Part shown: positions 51,833-60,469 of the stretch, piece by piece
Position numbering within the stretch: position 1 is the stretch's first letter
Layout: every line of letters begins with the position of its first letter
Program-made: the position numbers and the translations under genes
The notes under the pieces: generated by a model
What the model was told of the DNA's origin: nothing
Seen by the model: the letters and a program-made list of their open reading frames with translations, nothing else
Databases searched by the model: none
DNA from: Butyribacter intestini
GTDB taxonomy: Bacteria; Bacillota; Clostridia; Lachnospirales; Lachnospiraceae
Reading direction: 5' to 3'
Length of the DNA stretch: 64,000 nucleotides
NCBI GenBank assembly: GCA_001414325.1
Contig: LLKB01000005.1
Location: 497,352 to 561,351, forward strand

Positions 51833-53518
51833 TTATTTTATAACAGCTTCATCAAGTGCCTCACGATACATACCTATAAGAGTTTTTGATGTACAGGTCG
51901 CACCTGACACCGCATCAAACTCACCATTTAATGCCGCATTTATCTGAGTCAGAAGTCCCGGAATTTTCTTTGTTCCGTTTACCGATTTATTATAGTAAAA
52001 TCGATTTGTCTCATCTGAGAGAACCACATTTGAAAATCCTGCAAAGTGATTGTCATTAAATAACAAATCTGCCGAAATCGTATATTCCTCAAATGCTTTT
52101 GACTCATCAGGATATACCGTTGCCACTTTAGAATATGTACCGCTTCTAAGCAGAATTGACGGTTCAGGCAAAGCCGTCTCCTGCGGTGTACTGCTTATCA
52201 TAGGTTCAGAAGATGTTAGAGGCTTTGAAGAAGCCGGCACATCTGTCTGTAAAGGATTTACTGTATTTGCTGGTACTGCCGTATCTGCCGGTGCAGGTAC
52301 TTCAACCGGAATTTTTGAAGGAGCAGGAGTTTTTTGTGGTTTTATTCCTCCTTTTTTTGCTGCCTTATTAAGTGCTTTCAGATACAGGTTCACTATTGTT
52401 TTTGAGGAACAGGTAGCTCCCGATACCGCACTTATCCCATCTGACGACTGCCTGTTTACTATCTGTCCGACAACACCCTTTTCTCCTGATGCTCCATTCG
52501 CCGCTCTCATGTAATAAGTCTTGTTCGCTTCGGCTGTTGATAAAAAATCAGCTATCTTTACGCATTTTCCTTTTGAAAATTTCACAACCGCACTAAGTAA
52601 ATATTTTTCAAAATCTTCATTTTCATCAGGCTCACATACCGCACTGACTTTATAATTTCCGTCTGCTATACTGCTTTTTGGCACTTTTTTCTTTTTATCA
52701 ACTTTTATTGCCACAGGCTTTTTTGTCGAAACAGGCATGGTAGTCTTTTTTAATGCAGTTTTTATCGTCTTTCCGTCTGCCTTTGCAACTGCCTTATTAT
52801 AGGCATCCATATACGCATTTATAATAGCTTTTGACGAATATGTAGCCCCCGATACAGCATCTGCATCAGACGCATTTTTTCCTACAAGCCGGTTTACCAT
52901 GCCGCTCCATGCCTTATTCATAAATGCATTATTTGCACTGTCCGTATTGCCTGACATTTTCATTCCATAAACCGCAACTGCCTCTCCATTTTTAAACCTC
53001 GCCTTCAGACTTACCGTATAGCCGAATTTTTCACAGATACTCTCACCGCTAAATTCTCCGTCAGCAGGTTTCCCGCTCTTTTTCTTTGTATCAGCAACAG
53101 CCGTTACTTTTGTCTTTGTATCTGTATCGCTTAACTTTGTATCTGTTTTATCAGTATCCGCCTTATCCTCTGATTTCTGCTTAGTATCATCATTTCCGCC
53201 AGATGTATCCGCTGAAATATTTTTCTCAATTTTCCTGTAATGCGCAAGGTCATTATTTGCAACATATATTCCACGAAGTGAAAATCCGGCTATCACTATT
53301 GATGGAATAATAAAAATCAGCATTTTAAGATTTTTGATAAGATTTTTTGGTATATTTATCTTTTCAAAAACCTTATCTTCTCCTGCTGTATTTTTTGCAG
53401 CAACATTTCCCGTATCCTCAATATTATTCTTTCCCACAGCCTTATCTTCAATGTTATTTTTTTCTATATTTTTATCTGTATCCTCAATATTATTCTTTTC
53501 CGCAACCTTATCTTTCAA
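51833..53518 (-). CDS. Three-domain FMN-binding surface protein
   Basis: A 561-residue protein: an N-terminal cytoplasmic tail of 65 residues with KNNIED repeated three times, one membrane segment (about 66-86), an acidic Asp/Lys/Thr linker (100-150), and three FMN-binding domains (about 150-245, 283-385, 455-560). All carry a flavinylation motif: DAVSGATY (220-227), SAVSGATC (363-370) and DAVSGATC (535-542). The linker between domains 2 and 3 is proline- and threonine-rich. Start is TTG 53518, with GTGAGGAAG before it. Up to three covalent FMNs would make a flavin wire outside the cell. In the middle motif the first residue is Ser where Asp is usual. Confidence 0.88.
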   Translation of the reverse strand: MKDKVAEKNNIEDTDKNIEKNNIEDKAVGKNNIEDTGNVAAKNTAGEDKVFEKINIPKNLIKNLKMLIFIIPSIVIAGFSLRGIYVANNDLAHYRKIEKNISADTSGGNDDTKQKSEDKADTDKTDTKLSDTDTKTKVTAVADTKKKSGKPADGEFSGESICEKFGYTVSLKARFKNGEAVAVYGMKMSGNTDSANNAFMNKAWSGMVNRLVGKNASDADAVSGATYSSKAIINAYMDAYNKAVAKADGKTIKTALKKTTMPVSTKKPVAIKVDKKKKVPKSSIADGNYKVSAVCEPDENEDFEKYLLSAVVKFSKGKCVKIADFLSTAEANKTYYMRAANGASGEKGVVGQIVNRQSSDGISAVSGATCSSKTIVNLYLKALNKAAKKGGIKPQKTPAPSKIPVEVPAPADTAVPANTVNPLQTDVPASSKPLTSSEPMISSTPQETALPEPSILLRSGTYSKVATVYPDESKAFEEYTISADLLFNDNHFAGFSNVVLSDETNRFYYNKSVNGTKKIPGLLTQINAALNGEFDAVSGATCTSKTLIGMYREALDEAVIK

Positions 53519-53702
53519 ATCTCTTCCTCACTTCCAAACAACCTCTATTTTATAATCCACAAATACATCATATTCACACACATTTTCACCAATCAAATCC
53601 CCAGCCAACAATTATCGCTCTATGTAATAGTATTTATTTTCTTTCTATCCATATTTATTTTTTCTGGTATTATTTTCCATAACCCCGTATAACGCACAAA
53701 AC

Positions 53703-53756
53703 GGAAGGCTCACCATGATGCGACACTATCGCACCATGTATAACACCTTCCTTTTT
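53703..53756. terminator. Terminator between the Tp47-like and FMN genes
   Basis: GGAAGG/CCTTCC outer stem, with CATG/CATG and TGCGA/TCGCA inner stems, then T's on the plus strand. On the minus strand CCGTTTTGT follows, a fair U-run, so the Tp47-like transcript probably stops here. Confidence 0.65.
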
Positions 53757-53814
53757 ATTTTGCCTATACATATTTACAAACATATCATAATATGTACTTA
53801 AAATTAGTTAAAAA

Positions 53815-55413
53815 CTATTTAACTTTCACATTCTTTACGGCAGACCATTTACTTGCTGTTTTTCCACTTCCTACAGCTTTTACTCTTACAAAGTATTTTT
53901 TACCTGATTTTAATCCGCTTACTGTCAATGTTGTTTTCTTTGTAGTCTTTGTTGTTGACTTTTTAAAGTTTTTTGTAAGTGAATACTGCACCTGATAACT
54001 TGCTGCATTAGCTGATTTTTTCCAGCTTACTACCGCTTTTGTTTTTTTAGCTTTTACCTTTACGCCTGTTGGTGTTTTCGGTGTCTTTACAGCTTTTACA
54101 AGATTTTTCATTGCGTCGCTTAAATGATTGTAAGCTTCATCTACAACCGCCTGATAATGAGCTGTTTTTGCAAGTTCTTCCTCTGCTTCTTCAAGCTCTC
54201 CTGCAAAATTCTTCCAACTGTCCGCTGTGTAATCAGCTTCTTTTAATGTCTTAGCATCTTTAACAAGTGCTTCAAGCTTGCTTATGTCGGCATTTTCAGT
54301 AGTTGTAACCGTGTCAACGATATTGTCCTCTGTCACTTCAAAATCAACTGTTGTGTCCTCAAAACCAAGTGCATAGACTGTAATACTCCAATAGCCTGTT
54401 CCGTCTGTTCCACCCGGAAGTGCTGCTCTATATGAATCTGTAAGACCAAGCTGAATACCCATTGCTTTGTGCATCCAGTTGTCTGCCGCAAATTTTGTAC
54501 CAAATGCTGCAAGTGCATTTTTGCGTGTAGAGTCATTTCCATAATATGTCCACTTTACAGCCTGCATCTTTGCACCGAGTGCACCGTAACCCTCGCCTTT
54601 TGATGTATCTGCATCATCTGCATTGTTTAAGTCTACTCTTAAAAATTCACCATAACTTCCATTTGCTTTCTGAACCTGAGTTTTCAGCTTTGAAGCTTTT
54701 GCAAGTGTCTCATCCTTTATACCAGAATCATTTCCCGTCTTTCTTGCACTAAACTTAAATGTTCCATCTTTCTGCTCTGCCGCAGTCTTAAGACCGTTTG
54801 TATTTGCAGTAACATCTGCTTTAAGGTAATAAGCTGAAAGATTCATCTCACTGTAACCACCTGCAAGTTCACCGTCATTTTCAACAACTTTATAGATTTT
54901 CTTAAAATCAGAAAGTTCAGATGTCTTTACGGCAACAGGAACATATTTAAGACCTGTAACTTTGTATTCTTTTAATTTTGTCTGTGAACCATCAGCCTTT
55001 GTGATAGTTCCTTTGCTATATGATACACTTGTTCCGTCTGTGAGATAAAGTGTTTTTCCATCTGCTGACCAATGAGATACATTAAACTCACTTCCATCTT
55101 CACCATAGATAACAGTATCACACTGATAACTTCCTCTATGAAGTCCATGATTTGTAGTTGCTCTTGAAACAGCATCAAAAGCACCTTTATCCAACTCTCC
55201 TCTTGCATCAGCCTCAGTGTTTGCATCAGTCATACTCTTTGTACTCTGCAGGTAAATATCCTCTGCATCCCAATACTGATCCCATGTAAGTCCGGCATAA
55301 AGATATGTATAATCATCTGCTGCCTTTGTTTTAATGTCTGCTGCATATCCCAGTGTGACAACCATTGCCGTTGACAATGCGACTGCAATGCTTTTCTTAA
55401 TAATTTTCCTCAT
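53815..55413 (-). CDS. Secreted Tp47-like protein with FIVAR/Fn3 tail
   Basis: A 532-residue secreted protein: signal peptide (1-31, ending in KTKAADD), then domains resembling the treponemal lipoprotein Tp47 (YTYLYAGLTWDQYWDAEDIYL; AFDAVSRATTNHGLHRGSYQ; AADNWMHKAMGIQLGLTDSYR). These are followed by a helical FIVAR-like repeat (about 385-440) and a Fn3 domain rich in lysine (about 445-532). Tp47 has been described as a penicillin-binding protein and metal- or ligand-binding lipoprotein; its role here is unknown. It precedes the flavin genes. The DAVSRAT stretch faintly echoes the flavinylation motif. Family assignment is from memory of the motif. Confidence 0.68.
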   Translation of the reverse strand: MRKIIKKSIAVALSTAMVVTLGYAADIKTKAADDYTYLYAGLTWDQYWDAEDIYLQSTKSMTDANTEADARGELDKGAFDAVSRATTNHGLHRGSYQCDTVIYGEDGSEFNVSHWSADGKTLYLTDGTSVSYSKGTITKADGSQTKLKEYKVTGLKYVPVAVKTSELSDFKKIYKVVENDGELAGGYSEMNLSAYYLKADVTANTNGLKTAAEQKDGTFKFSARKTGNDSGIKDETLAKASKLKTQVQKANGSYGEFLRVDLNNADDADTSKGEGYGALGAKMQAVKWTYYGNDSTRKNALAAFGTKFAADNWMHKAMGIQLGLTDSYRAALPGGTDGTGYWSITVYALGFEDTTVDFEVTEDNIVDTVTTTENADISKLEALVKDAKTLKEADYTADSWKNFAGELEEAEEELAKTAHYQAVVDEAYNHLSDAMKNLVKAVKTPKTPTGVKVKAKKTKAVVSWKKSANAASYQVQYSLTKNFKKSTTKTTKKTTLTVSGLKSGKKYFVRVKAVGSGKTASKWSAVKNVKVK

Positions 55414-55620
55414 CGTTGCTGTCTCCTATCATGTGTATTTGTATAATAAATGTTTTGTCCGTTCATGATAAATATCTTTAAAGTTAATTGTATATAACTT
55501 TAGTAAGATACCACTTACTTAGACATCAACCATTATATTTCCCATATAACATGAAGTCAAACACTTTCTTGCTTAATAAACAAAACTTATCAAATAAAAC
55601 ACTTAAATATTATTTTACAA

Positions 55621-55657
55621 CAAAATAGAGAGCCGGCATAACCGACTCTCTATTTTG
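55621..55657 (-). terminator. Terminator after the surface protein gene at 55702
   Basis: A 12-bp stem CAAAATAGAGAG/CTCTCTATTTTG extended by CGG/CCG inside after a mismatch; followed by T's on the minus strand. Confidence 0.8.
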
Positions 55658-55701
55658 GATAATAAATGAGAAAATTTATGTTACAAATATAAACTTATAA
55701 C

Positions 55702-56577
55702 CTATTTAACCTTTACTGTCTTTGTTACTGTCTTATAACCAGACTTTGTAACCTTTACAGTAATCTTTGTGTTCTTCTTAAGTTTAGAAGAAACCTTCAA
55801 TGTGAAATTCTTTCCACTTACTTTAGCTGTTTTAGCTTTATCTTTTCCAACTGTAACTTTTACTTTTGCTTTTGCAACTGAAACAGATCCTTTAACAACC
55901 TTTGTTCCTGCCTTTGCTGTAACTTTCTTTACAGACATTGACTTCTTCTTAGAAGATGATGAGCTGTTTGACTTGTTTGATGCTGATACCTTTTTATACT
56001 CTGTAGTTATACCAGAAAGTCCAACTTTTTCACCTGTAATATGAACCTTAAGTGCATCTGCTGCATTAGGAACATCACAATTTGCTACAAATTTATAAGA
56101 TTTTGATGAATCTGCATTGCTTACAATCTTGTTTGTGATAGTAATTTTTGAGCCAACTCTCTTTACTGTTACTGTAACCGAAGCATCTTTCATTACTTCA
56201 AGGTATGTATTCCAATCAGCAGCACCATCGCCCCACTCCATAGTAGAGCCATCATCAACCCATGTTCCTGCAAACCATCCAAAGTTATCTGCACGAGTTG
56301 AAATGTACTGTCCTGCTCCGTCAAAAATTTCTACAATGTAATTGTCCCAGTTGTTTGTTCCAACTGATTTGTTTGTAAATTTATATACAAGCTGGAAGTT
56401 TCCGCTAACATCTTCATCACCTGTATTTGCTGTAAATGCATCTCCAATATCAAGATCCTTAACTGTTGCATCACCAACTGCCGCTTCTGCTACATTCTTG
56501 TTTGCTGGTACAGCAACTACTGCTGTTGAAAATGCCATTGTTGTTGCAAGTGCGATTGCTAAAATTTTCTTTCTCAT
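55702..56577 (-). CDS. Secreted CBM-like protein with a basic beta-sandwich tail
   Basis: A 291-residue secreted protein: signal peptide (1-34, cut near NVAEAAV), a beta-sandwich domain (about 35-190) rich in Trp (NNWDNYIVEIFDGAG, FGWFAGTWVDDG, MEWGDGAADWNTYLEV), and a serine linker. It ends in a very basic 80-residue tail of alternating Lys/Val typical of Lachnospiraceae wall-associated proteins. The Trp-rich domain resembles carbohydrate-binding modules seen with xylanases and endoglucanases, but I cannot name the family. The frame opens at 56688, but AGAGGAGAA stands before ATG 56577 and the signal peptide begins there. Confidence 0.7.
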   Translation of the reverse strand: MRKKILAIALATTMAFSTAVVAVPANKNVAEAAVGDATVKDLDIGDAFTANTGDEDVSGNFQLVYKFTNKSVGTNNWDNYIVEIFDGAGQYISTRADNFGWFAGTWVDDGSTMEWGDGAADWNTYLEVMKDASVTVTVKRVGSKITITNKIVSNADSSKSYKFVANCDVPNAADALKVHITGEKVGLSGITTEYKKVSASNKSNSSSSSKKKSMSVKKVTAKAGTKVVKGSVSVAKAKVKVTVGKDKAKTAKVSGKNFTLKVSSKLKKNTKITVKVTKSGYKTVTKTVKVK

Positions 56578-56730
56578 GTCTAATTCTCCTCTCGATTTCA
56601 ATTTATTAAAGTTTTCGTAAACTATTTTAGTTTTTATTATAATAACATAGATATTACAAAAAGTCAACATAAAAATAAAATATTTCATATATTTTTTTTC
56701 ATATTTTGCACAATTTTTATTAACACAGCA

Positions 56731-56768
56731 AAAATGCGTAGTGAAATTTTTACAATTTCACTACGCAT
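56731..56768 (-). terminator. Terminator after the LamG protein gene
   Basis: A perfect 15-bp stem ATGCGTAGTGAAATT and inverse with a 5-base loop, then TTTT on the minus strand. Confidence 0.9.
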
Positions 56769-56826
56769 ATGTAACTGTTTTATATACAGTTTATACTAAA
56801 CTATCTGTAATCAAACTTTGATTTAA

Positions 56827-57735
56827 TTATTTAGCGATAGCTTTAACCTGCTTTGGAGAAAGTGCTTTGTTCCAAAGTTTAACATCATCGATGTATCCCT
56901 TGAATCCTGTATCCCAAGCATTAAGTCCGAGGAAGAACTTGTTAGAGTTTGACATAGTTCCCTTTGCAACTGTTCCGTTTCCGAAAAGTTTTCCGTTTAC
57001 ATATGTCCAAGCATGGTAAGATTTAACATATGTCTTTTCACCCTTTTTACCATACTCACAATAACCCTTCTTATCCCAAGAAGTTTTCTTTGTATTTACA
57101 ACGAGTGTGATGTGTGTCCATTTTCCTTTTGATACTGCAAGGTCTGCTGTCCACTTACCTTTTTTATCCTGGTGACCATACCATGGGAACTGATCATTCT
57201 TTCCGTTTGATACACTGTGTGACCAGATTGTAGGAGAGTTAGACTTGTTATCAAGCCATGAATCCTTTGTAATTGAAAGCCACTTTGTGTTCTTAGGATC
57301 TGTAATATGGCTTCCTGTGAAGAACATAGCCATGAAGTTTGAAAGATCTGTCTCAGGTTTAACCCAGAATGAAACTGTCCAAGAACCGTTTCCAAGCTTA
57401 ACACCTTTAAGCTCAGCACCCATAGAAGCTGCCTTTCCACCTACTGTTCTTGAGATGTAAAGAGCCTTTCCATGTTTACCTTTCTTATACTGAAGCTTTG
57501 CTTTCTTGTTTGCTGTAGGTAAAACACCTGTCTTTGTCTTTCCTGTTCCACCACTTGCTGTATCACCTTTACGAGCAACTCCTACTACTTTTTTGCTTGC
57601 ACCATTCATGCTGAATGTGTACTTTGGCTTTGGAGCTGATGCTGCATCTGCTGCTGTCTGTGGCTGTGCTGCATAAGCTGCTCCTCCAACAACCATAGCT
57701 GCTGCTAAAACTCCGCTTAATAATTTCTTATACAT
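56827..57735 (-). CDS. Secreted LamG/concanavalin-like lectin-domain protein
   Basis: A 302-residue secreted protein: signal peptide (1-33), a lysine/glycine-rich linker (about 35-90), and one laminin-G-3 type jellyroll (about 95-300) ending KGYIDDVKLWNKALSPKQV, the usual LamG-3 end. Strand motifs such as GSWTVSFWVKPE and GKWTHITLVVNTK are clear. There is no enzyme motif, so it likely binds glycans or the wall. The C-terminal basic tail seen in its neighbours is absent. GGAGG stands before the ATG. It lies between two other secreted proteins, each with its own terminator. Confidence 0.82.
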   Translation of the reverse strand: MYKKLLSGVLAAAMVVGGAAYAAQPQTAADAASAPKPKYTFSMNGASKKVVGVARKGDTASGGTGKTKTGVLPTANKKAKLQYKKGKHGKALYISRTVGGKAASMGAELKGVKLGNGSWTVSFWVKPETDLSNFMAMFFTGSHITDPKNTKWLSITKDSWLDNKSNSPTIWSHSVSNGKNDQFPWYGHQDKKGKWTADLAVSKGKWTHITLVVNTKKTSWDKKGYCEYGKKGEKTYVKSYHAWTYVNGKLFGNGTVAKGTMSNSNKFFLGLNAWDTGFKGYIDDVKLWNKALSPKQVKAIAK

Positions 57736-57983
57736 TGTTTTATTCCTCCTTTTAATAAAAGAATATGTTTTATTGATTTGTAAATTATTTTAGCATTAGT
57801 TACCTATTTTGTCAACAGTTTATGACTAAATTATTAACAATTCGTAAATATAACTTTTTTTGTATATTTATTCATAAAGTATTTTACGAATAAATGATTT
57901 TTCATATACAAGACAAATCATGCTTAAAACCACCGCATTATCAGGCAGCTTATGCTAAAACAAAATATCTGCTTTATCTTTTT

Positions 57984-60194
57984 TTATTTCTTAATCTTTA
58001 TTTTGATTGATTTGACAGGTCCAGTAAGTGTCTTTCCGTTATACTCTCTGTAGGCTTTGACAGCTACCCAGTAAGTCTTTCCTGCCTTAAATGTTGTCTC
58101 TTCTGATACAGTGCACTTCTTGCCTGTTACTTCCGTAGCATATTTAAACTTACCGTTTTTGCTTGTCTTATAATATACTTCATATCCTGTTACTTTTGAT
58201 GAATAGTTCCATGAAAGTACGACTTTCGCCTTTTTAGCTTTTTTCTTCTTTGTTACTTTTGCTTTAAGACTTGTAACAGCTTTAAGTTTTGGCATTACTG
58301 TCACACCCACTGAAACAGTCTTTGTGATGTCACCCTCTGTGTAGGATACTGCTGCATACTGCGTTCCTGTTTTATTTACATTTATATTTGAATAATCAAC
58401 CTTGTAATCAGATGCAGCCAATGTTTTCTGCGTCTCATCAGAGTAGATTGCCTTTACATTAGAGAAATTAATTTTCTTAATCTTTTCTCCCTGTGTTATG
58501 ACATTTGTTCCTGCCGAAAGACTGATACCGCGAAGTACAGTTGTCTCACTGTTCTCACCTACAATAAATGTTGCGGCTGCCTTGTCTGTGCCGTCTGTTA
58601 TCTTAAGTGTATTATTTACTATTGTAAGATACTGTCCCGGCTTATAAACACTCTCAAATGAAACTCCATCCTCAGAGCCGTCAAGTGCCTTTACACTTCT
58701 GAATGTCTGTCTTTTTGCCATCTCATCAGTACCGGTTGAATCCTGGTTAAGTGTAACCTTGCCATTATCATTTACAGTAAGATAAAGTCCTGATTTATTT
58801 TCAGACTGGATTGACACATATGCAGGTTTTGTCTTGTCAGACTTACCGTCTGTGAGTACCCACTGTGCGTCTTTTACATCAGAATATCCCATAGCACCTA
58901 CATAAACATTTTCATAAGGATAATCTGCATCATCAAACGAATTAAGGAAATTTTCATGTGCAAGAACGCCAGCACCCGCCTTTGTGTAAATTTTTGTAGT
59001 GCTTCCTGCTATGCCTGCTGTTGTCTCAGGTACTTCATCAATACTTCCGTCTTCATTAAACTTAAGTTCAGTTATGTTTGCAACTCTGCGGTATCCGTTT
59101 CCACCTGCAAGTGCACCATTGTGATAGATAAAATATGTCTTTCCTTTAAAATCTATAACTGCCATATGGTTTGTGTTTGATGTGACATTTGGTCTTGCGA
59201 TTTCTTTTCCCTCTGACCACTCGCCATTTAATAAATCATCGGTGGTTGCATATGACATTCCCTCTCTCCATCCTGAAGCATAGAAGAGATAATACTTTCC
59301 ATAGTAATTGCCATTTGCATCCTGTCTTCTGTAAAGCCATGGTGCTTCAGTATATGAAGTAACTGATGTTTTCTGGATAACATCAGCAGTCTTTGTTGAT
59401 GTGCCGCCTGTAATCTTTCCATCACCATTCTGGTCTTTTACCGAAATCATATCATCATTTAACTCACAGATATAATAATTTCCATTTCCCCATGCAAGAT
59501 AACGGTGCTCCTCGCCCTTGTCATCTTTTTCAATCCATACTGTAGGATCGATGTCATTCCATGTGCTTGACTCAGTACCAAAATCAGTAACCTTACCGCT
59601 CACAACAGGCTTTCCTAAATCCTTAAACGGTCCTGTAGGACTGTCTGATACGGCAACACCGATAGACTGCTGTCCATTACCTGATGTCGCATCCCATGTG
59701 CAATAGTAGAAATAATATTTTCCATTGTGCTTAATAGTCTGAGCTGCCCAAGCCGATGTGCTTCCTGTTGCCCATGAAATATCTTTGGCACTCATTATCT
59801 CGCCCTCATATTTCCAATTAACAAGATCCTTTGTAGAATAGCAGATCCAGCCGTCAATATCATATACTTTATCGTTTACTTCCTGATCTGTTGACACATC
59901 ATGTCCCGTATAAAGATAGACCGTATCTCCGTCTACCATAGCTGACGGGTCACCGCCATATGTAAGTTTGCCATTGTTGTCATATCCGCCTATAGGATTT
60001 GTGTACTGGCTCTTTGCCACTTCAACTTCACCCTCTCCGAGCGGTTCTTTAACTATACTGCTGCCTGATGTTACAGACACTTCCGTCTCAGATGCTTCTG
60101 CTTTGTCTGAACCTGAAAAACTGTTTACCGCAGGAACAGATGTAGCAACAAGGCTGAGTGCAAGTATGCTTGCAAATAATTTTGTCTTTCTCAT
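57984..60194 (-). CDS. Secreted GH43 arabinan-type enzyme with CBM-like, Ig and Fn3 domains
   Basis: A 736-residue secreted enzyme: signal peptide (1-36), GH43 five-blade propeller (about 65-390), an AbfB-like beta-trefoil (about 440-545), an Ig-type domain and a C-terminal Fn3 with lysine-rich ends. The GH43 triad is complete: base Asp82 (YGGDPSAM), Asp216 (NDIDPTVW) and acid Glu283 (YTEAPWLY). This group contains arabinofuranosidases and arabinanases; an arabinan or arabinoxylan substrate is likely. The start is ATG 60194, with GGGAGGAG 8 bases before; the frame to 60212 uses a TTG that overlaps the site. Its gene diverges from the second GH43. Confidence 0.9.
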   Translation of the reverse strand: MRKTKLFASILALSLVATSVPAVNSFSGSDKAEASETEVSVTSGSSIVKEPLGEGEVEVAKSQYTNPIGGYDNNGKLTYGGDPSAMVDGDTVYLYTGHDVSTDQEVNDKVYDIDGWICYSTKDLVNWKYEGEIMSAKDISWATGSTSAWAAQTIKHNGKYYFYYCTWDATSGNGQQSIGVAVSDSPTGPFKDLGKPVVSGKVTDFGTESSTWNDIDPTVWIEKDDKGEEHRYLAWGNGNYYICELNDDMISVKDQNGDGKITGGTSTKTADVIQKTSVTSYTEAPWLYRRQDANGNYYGKYYLFYASGWREGMSYATTDDLLNGEWSEGKEIARPNVTSNTNHMAVIDFKGKTYFIYHNGALAGGNGYRRVANITELKFNEDGSIDEVPETTAGIAGSTTKIYTKAGAGVLAHENFLNSFDDADYPYENVYVGAMGYSDVKDAQWVLTDGKSDKTKPAYVSIQSENKSGLYLTVNDNGKVTLNQDSTGTDEMAKRQTFRSVKALDGSEDGVSFESVYKPGQYLTIVNNTLKITDGTDKAAATFIVGENSETTVLRGISLSAGTNVITQGEKIKKINFSNVKAIYSDETQKTLAASDYKVDYSNINVNKTGTQYAAVSYTEGDITKTVSVGVTVMPKLKAVTSLKAKVTKKKKAKKAKVVLSWNYSSKVTGYEVYYKTSKNGKFKYATEVTGKKCTVSEETTFKAGKTYWVAVKAYREYNGKTLTGPVKSIKIKIKK

Positions 60195-60391
60195 ACTGTG
60201 TTCTCCTCCCAAGAAATTTGTTATTTTATAATTTTTAGCAAAACAAAAATTATTTTATAATTTGTTTAATATTATATACAATTTATGCAAAACTTGCAAT
60301 ATAAAAGATGGATTTTTTTAGGTTTTTTATGCATTTTACATATTTTTGACACAATTATTTTAGTTTTTTTCAAAATAAAATAGTATTTTTG

Positions 60392-60420
60392 TTGTAAATT
60401 GGTACATAATATGTTATTCT
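60392..60420 (+). promoter_or_regulatory. Promoter of the large GH43 gene
   Basis: TTGTAA (60392-60397), 17 bases, TATTCT (60415-60420), with the ATG 50 bases on. The 275-base divergent gap must also hold the promoter of the opposite GH43 gene; A/T-runs make it hard to place. I see no palindromic operator. Confidence 0.4.
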
Positions 60421-60469
60421 TTTATATGAAATAACTATAAACAAAAAACAAATTTTCGGAGGTAACACT

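Noticed and set aside
53347..53682. 111-codon plus-strand frame rich in Tyr/Phe
   Set aside because: It is the complement of the KNNIED repeats and acidic N-terminus of the three-domain FMN protein, without its own start signals.
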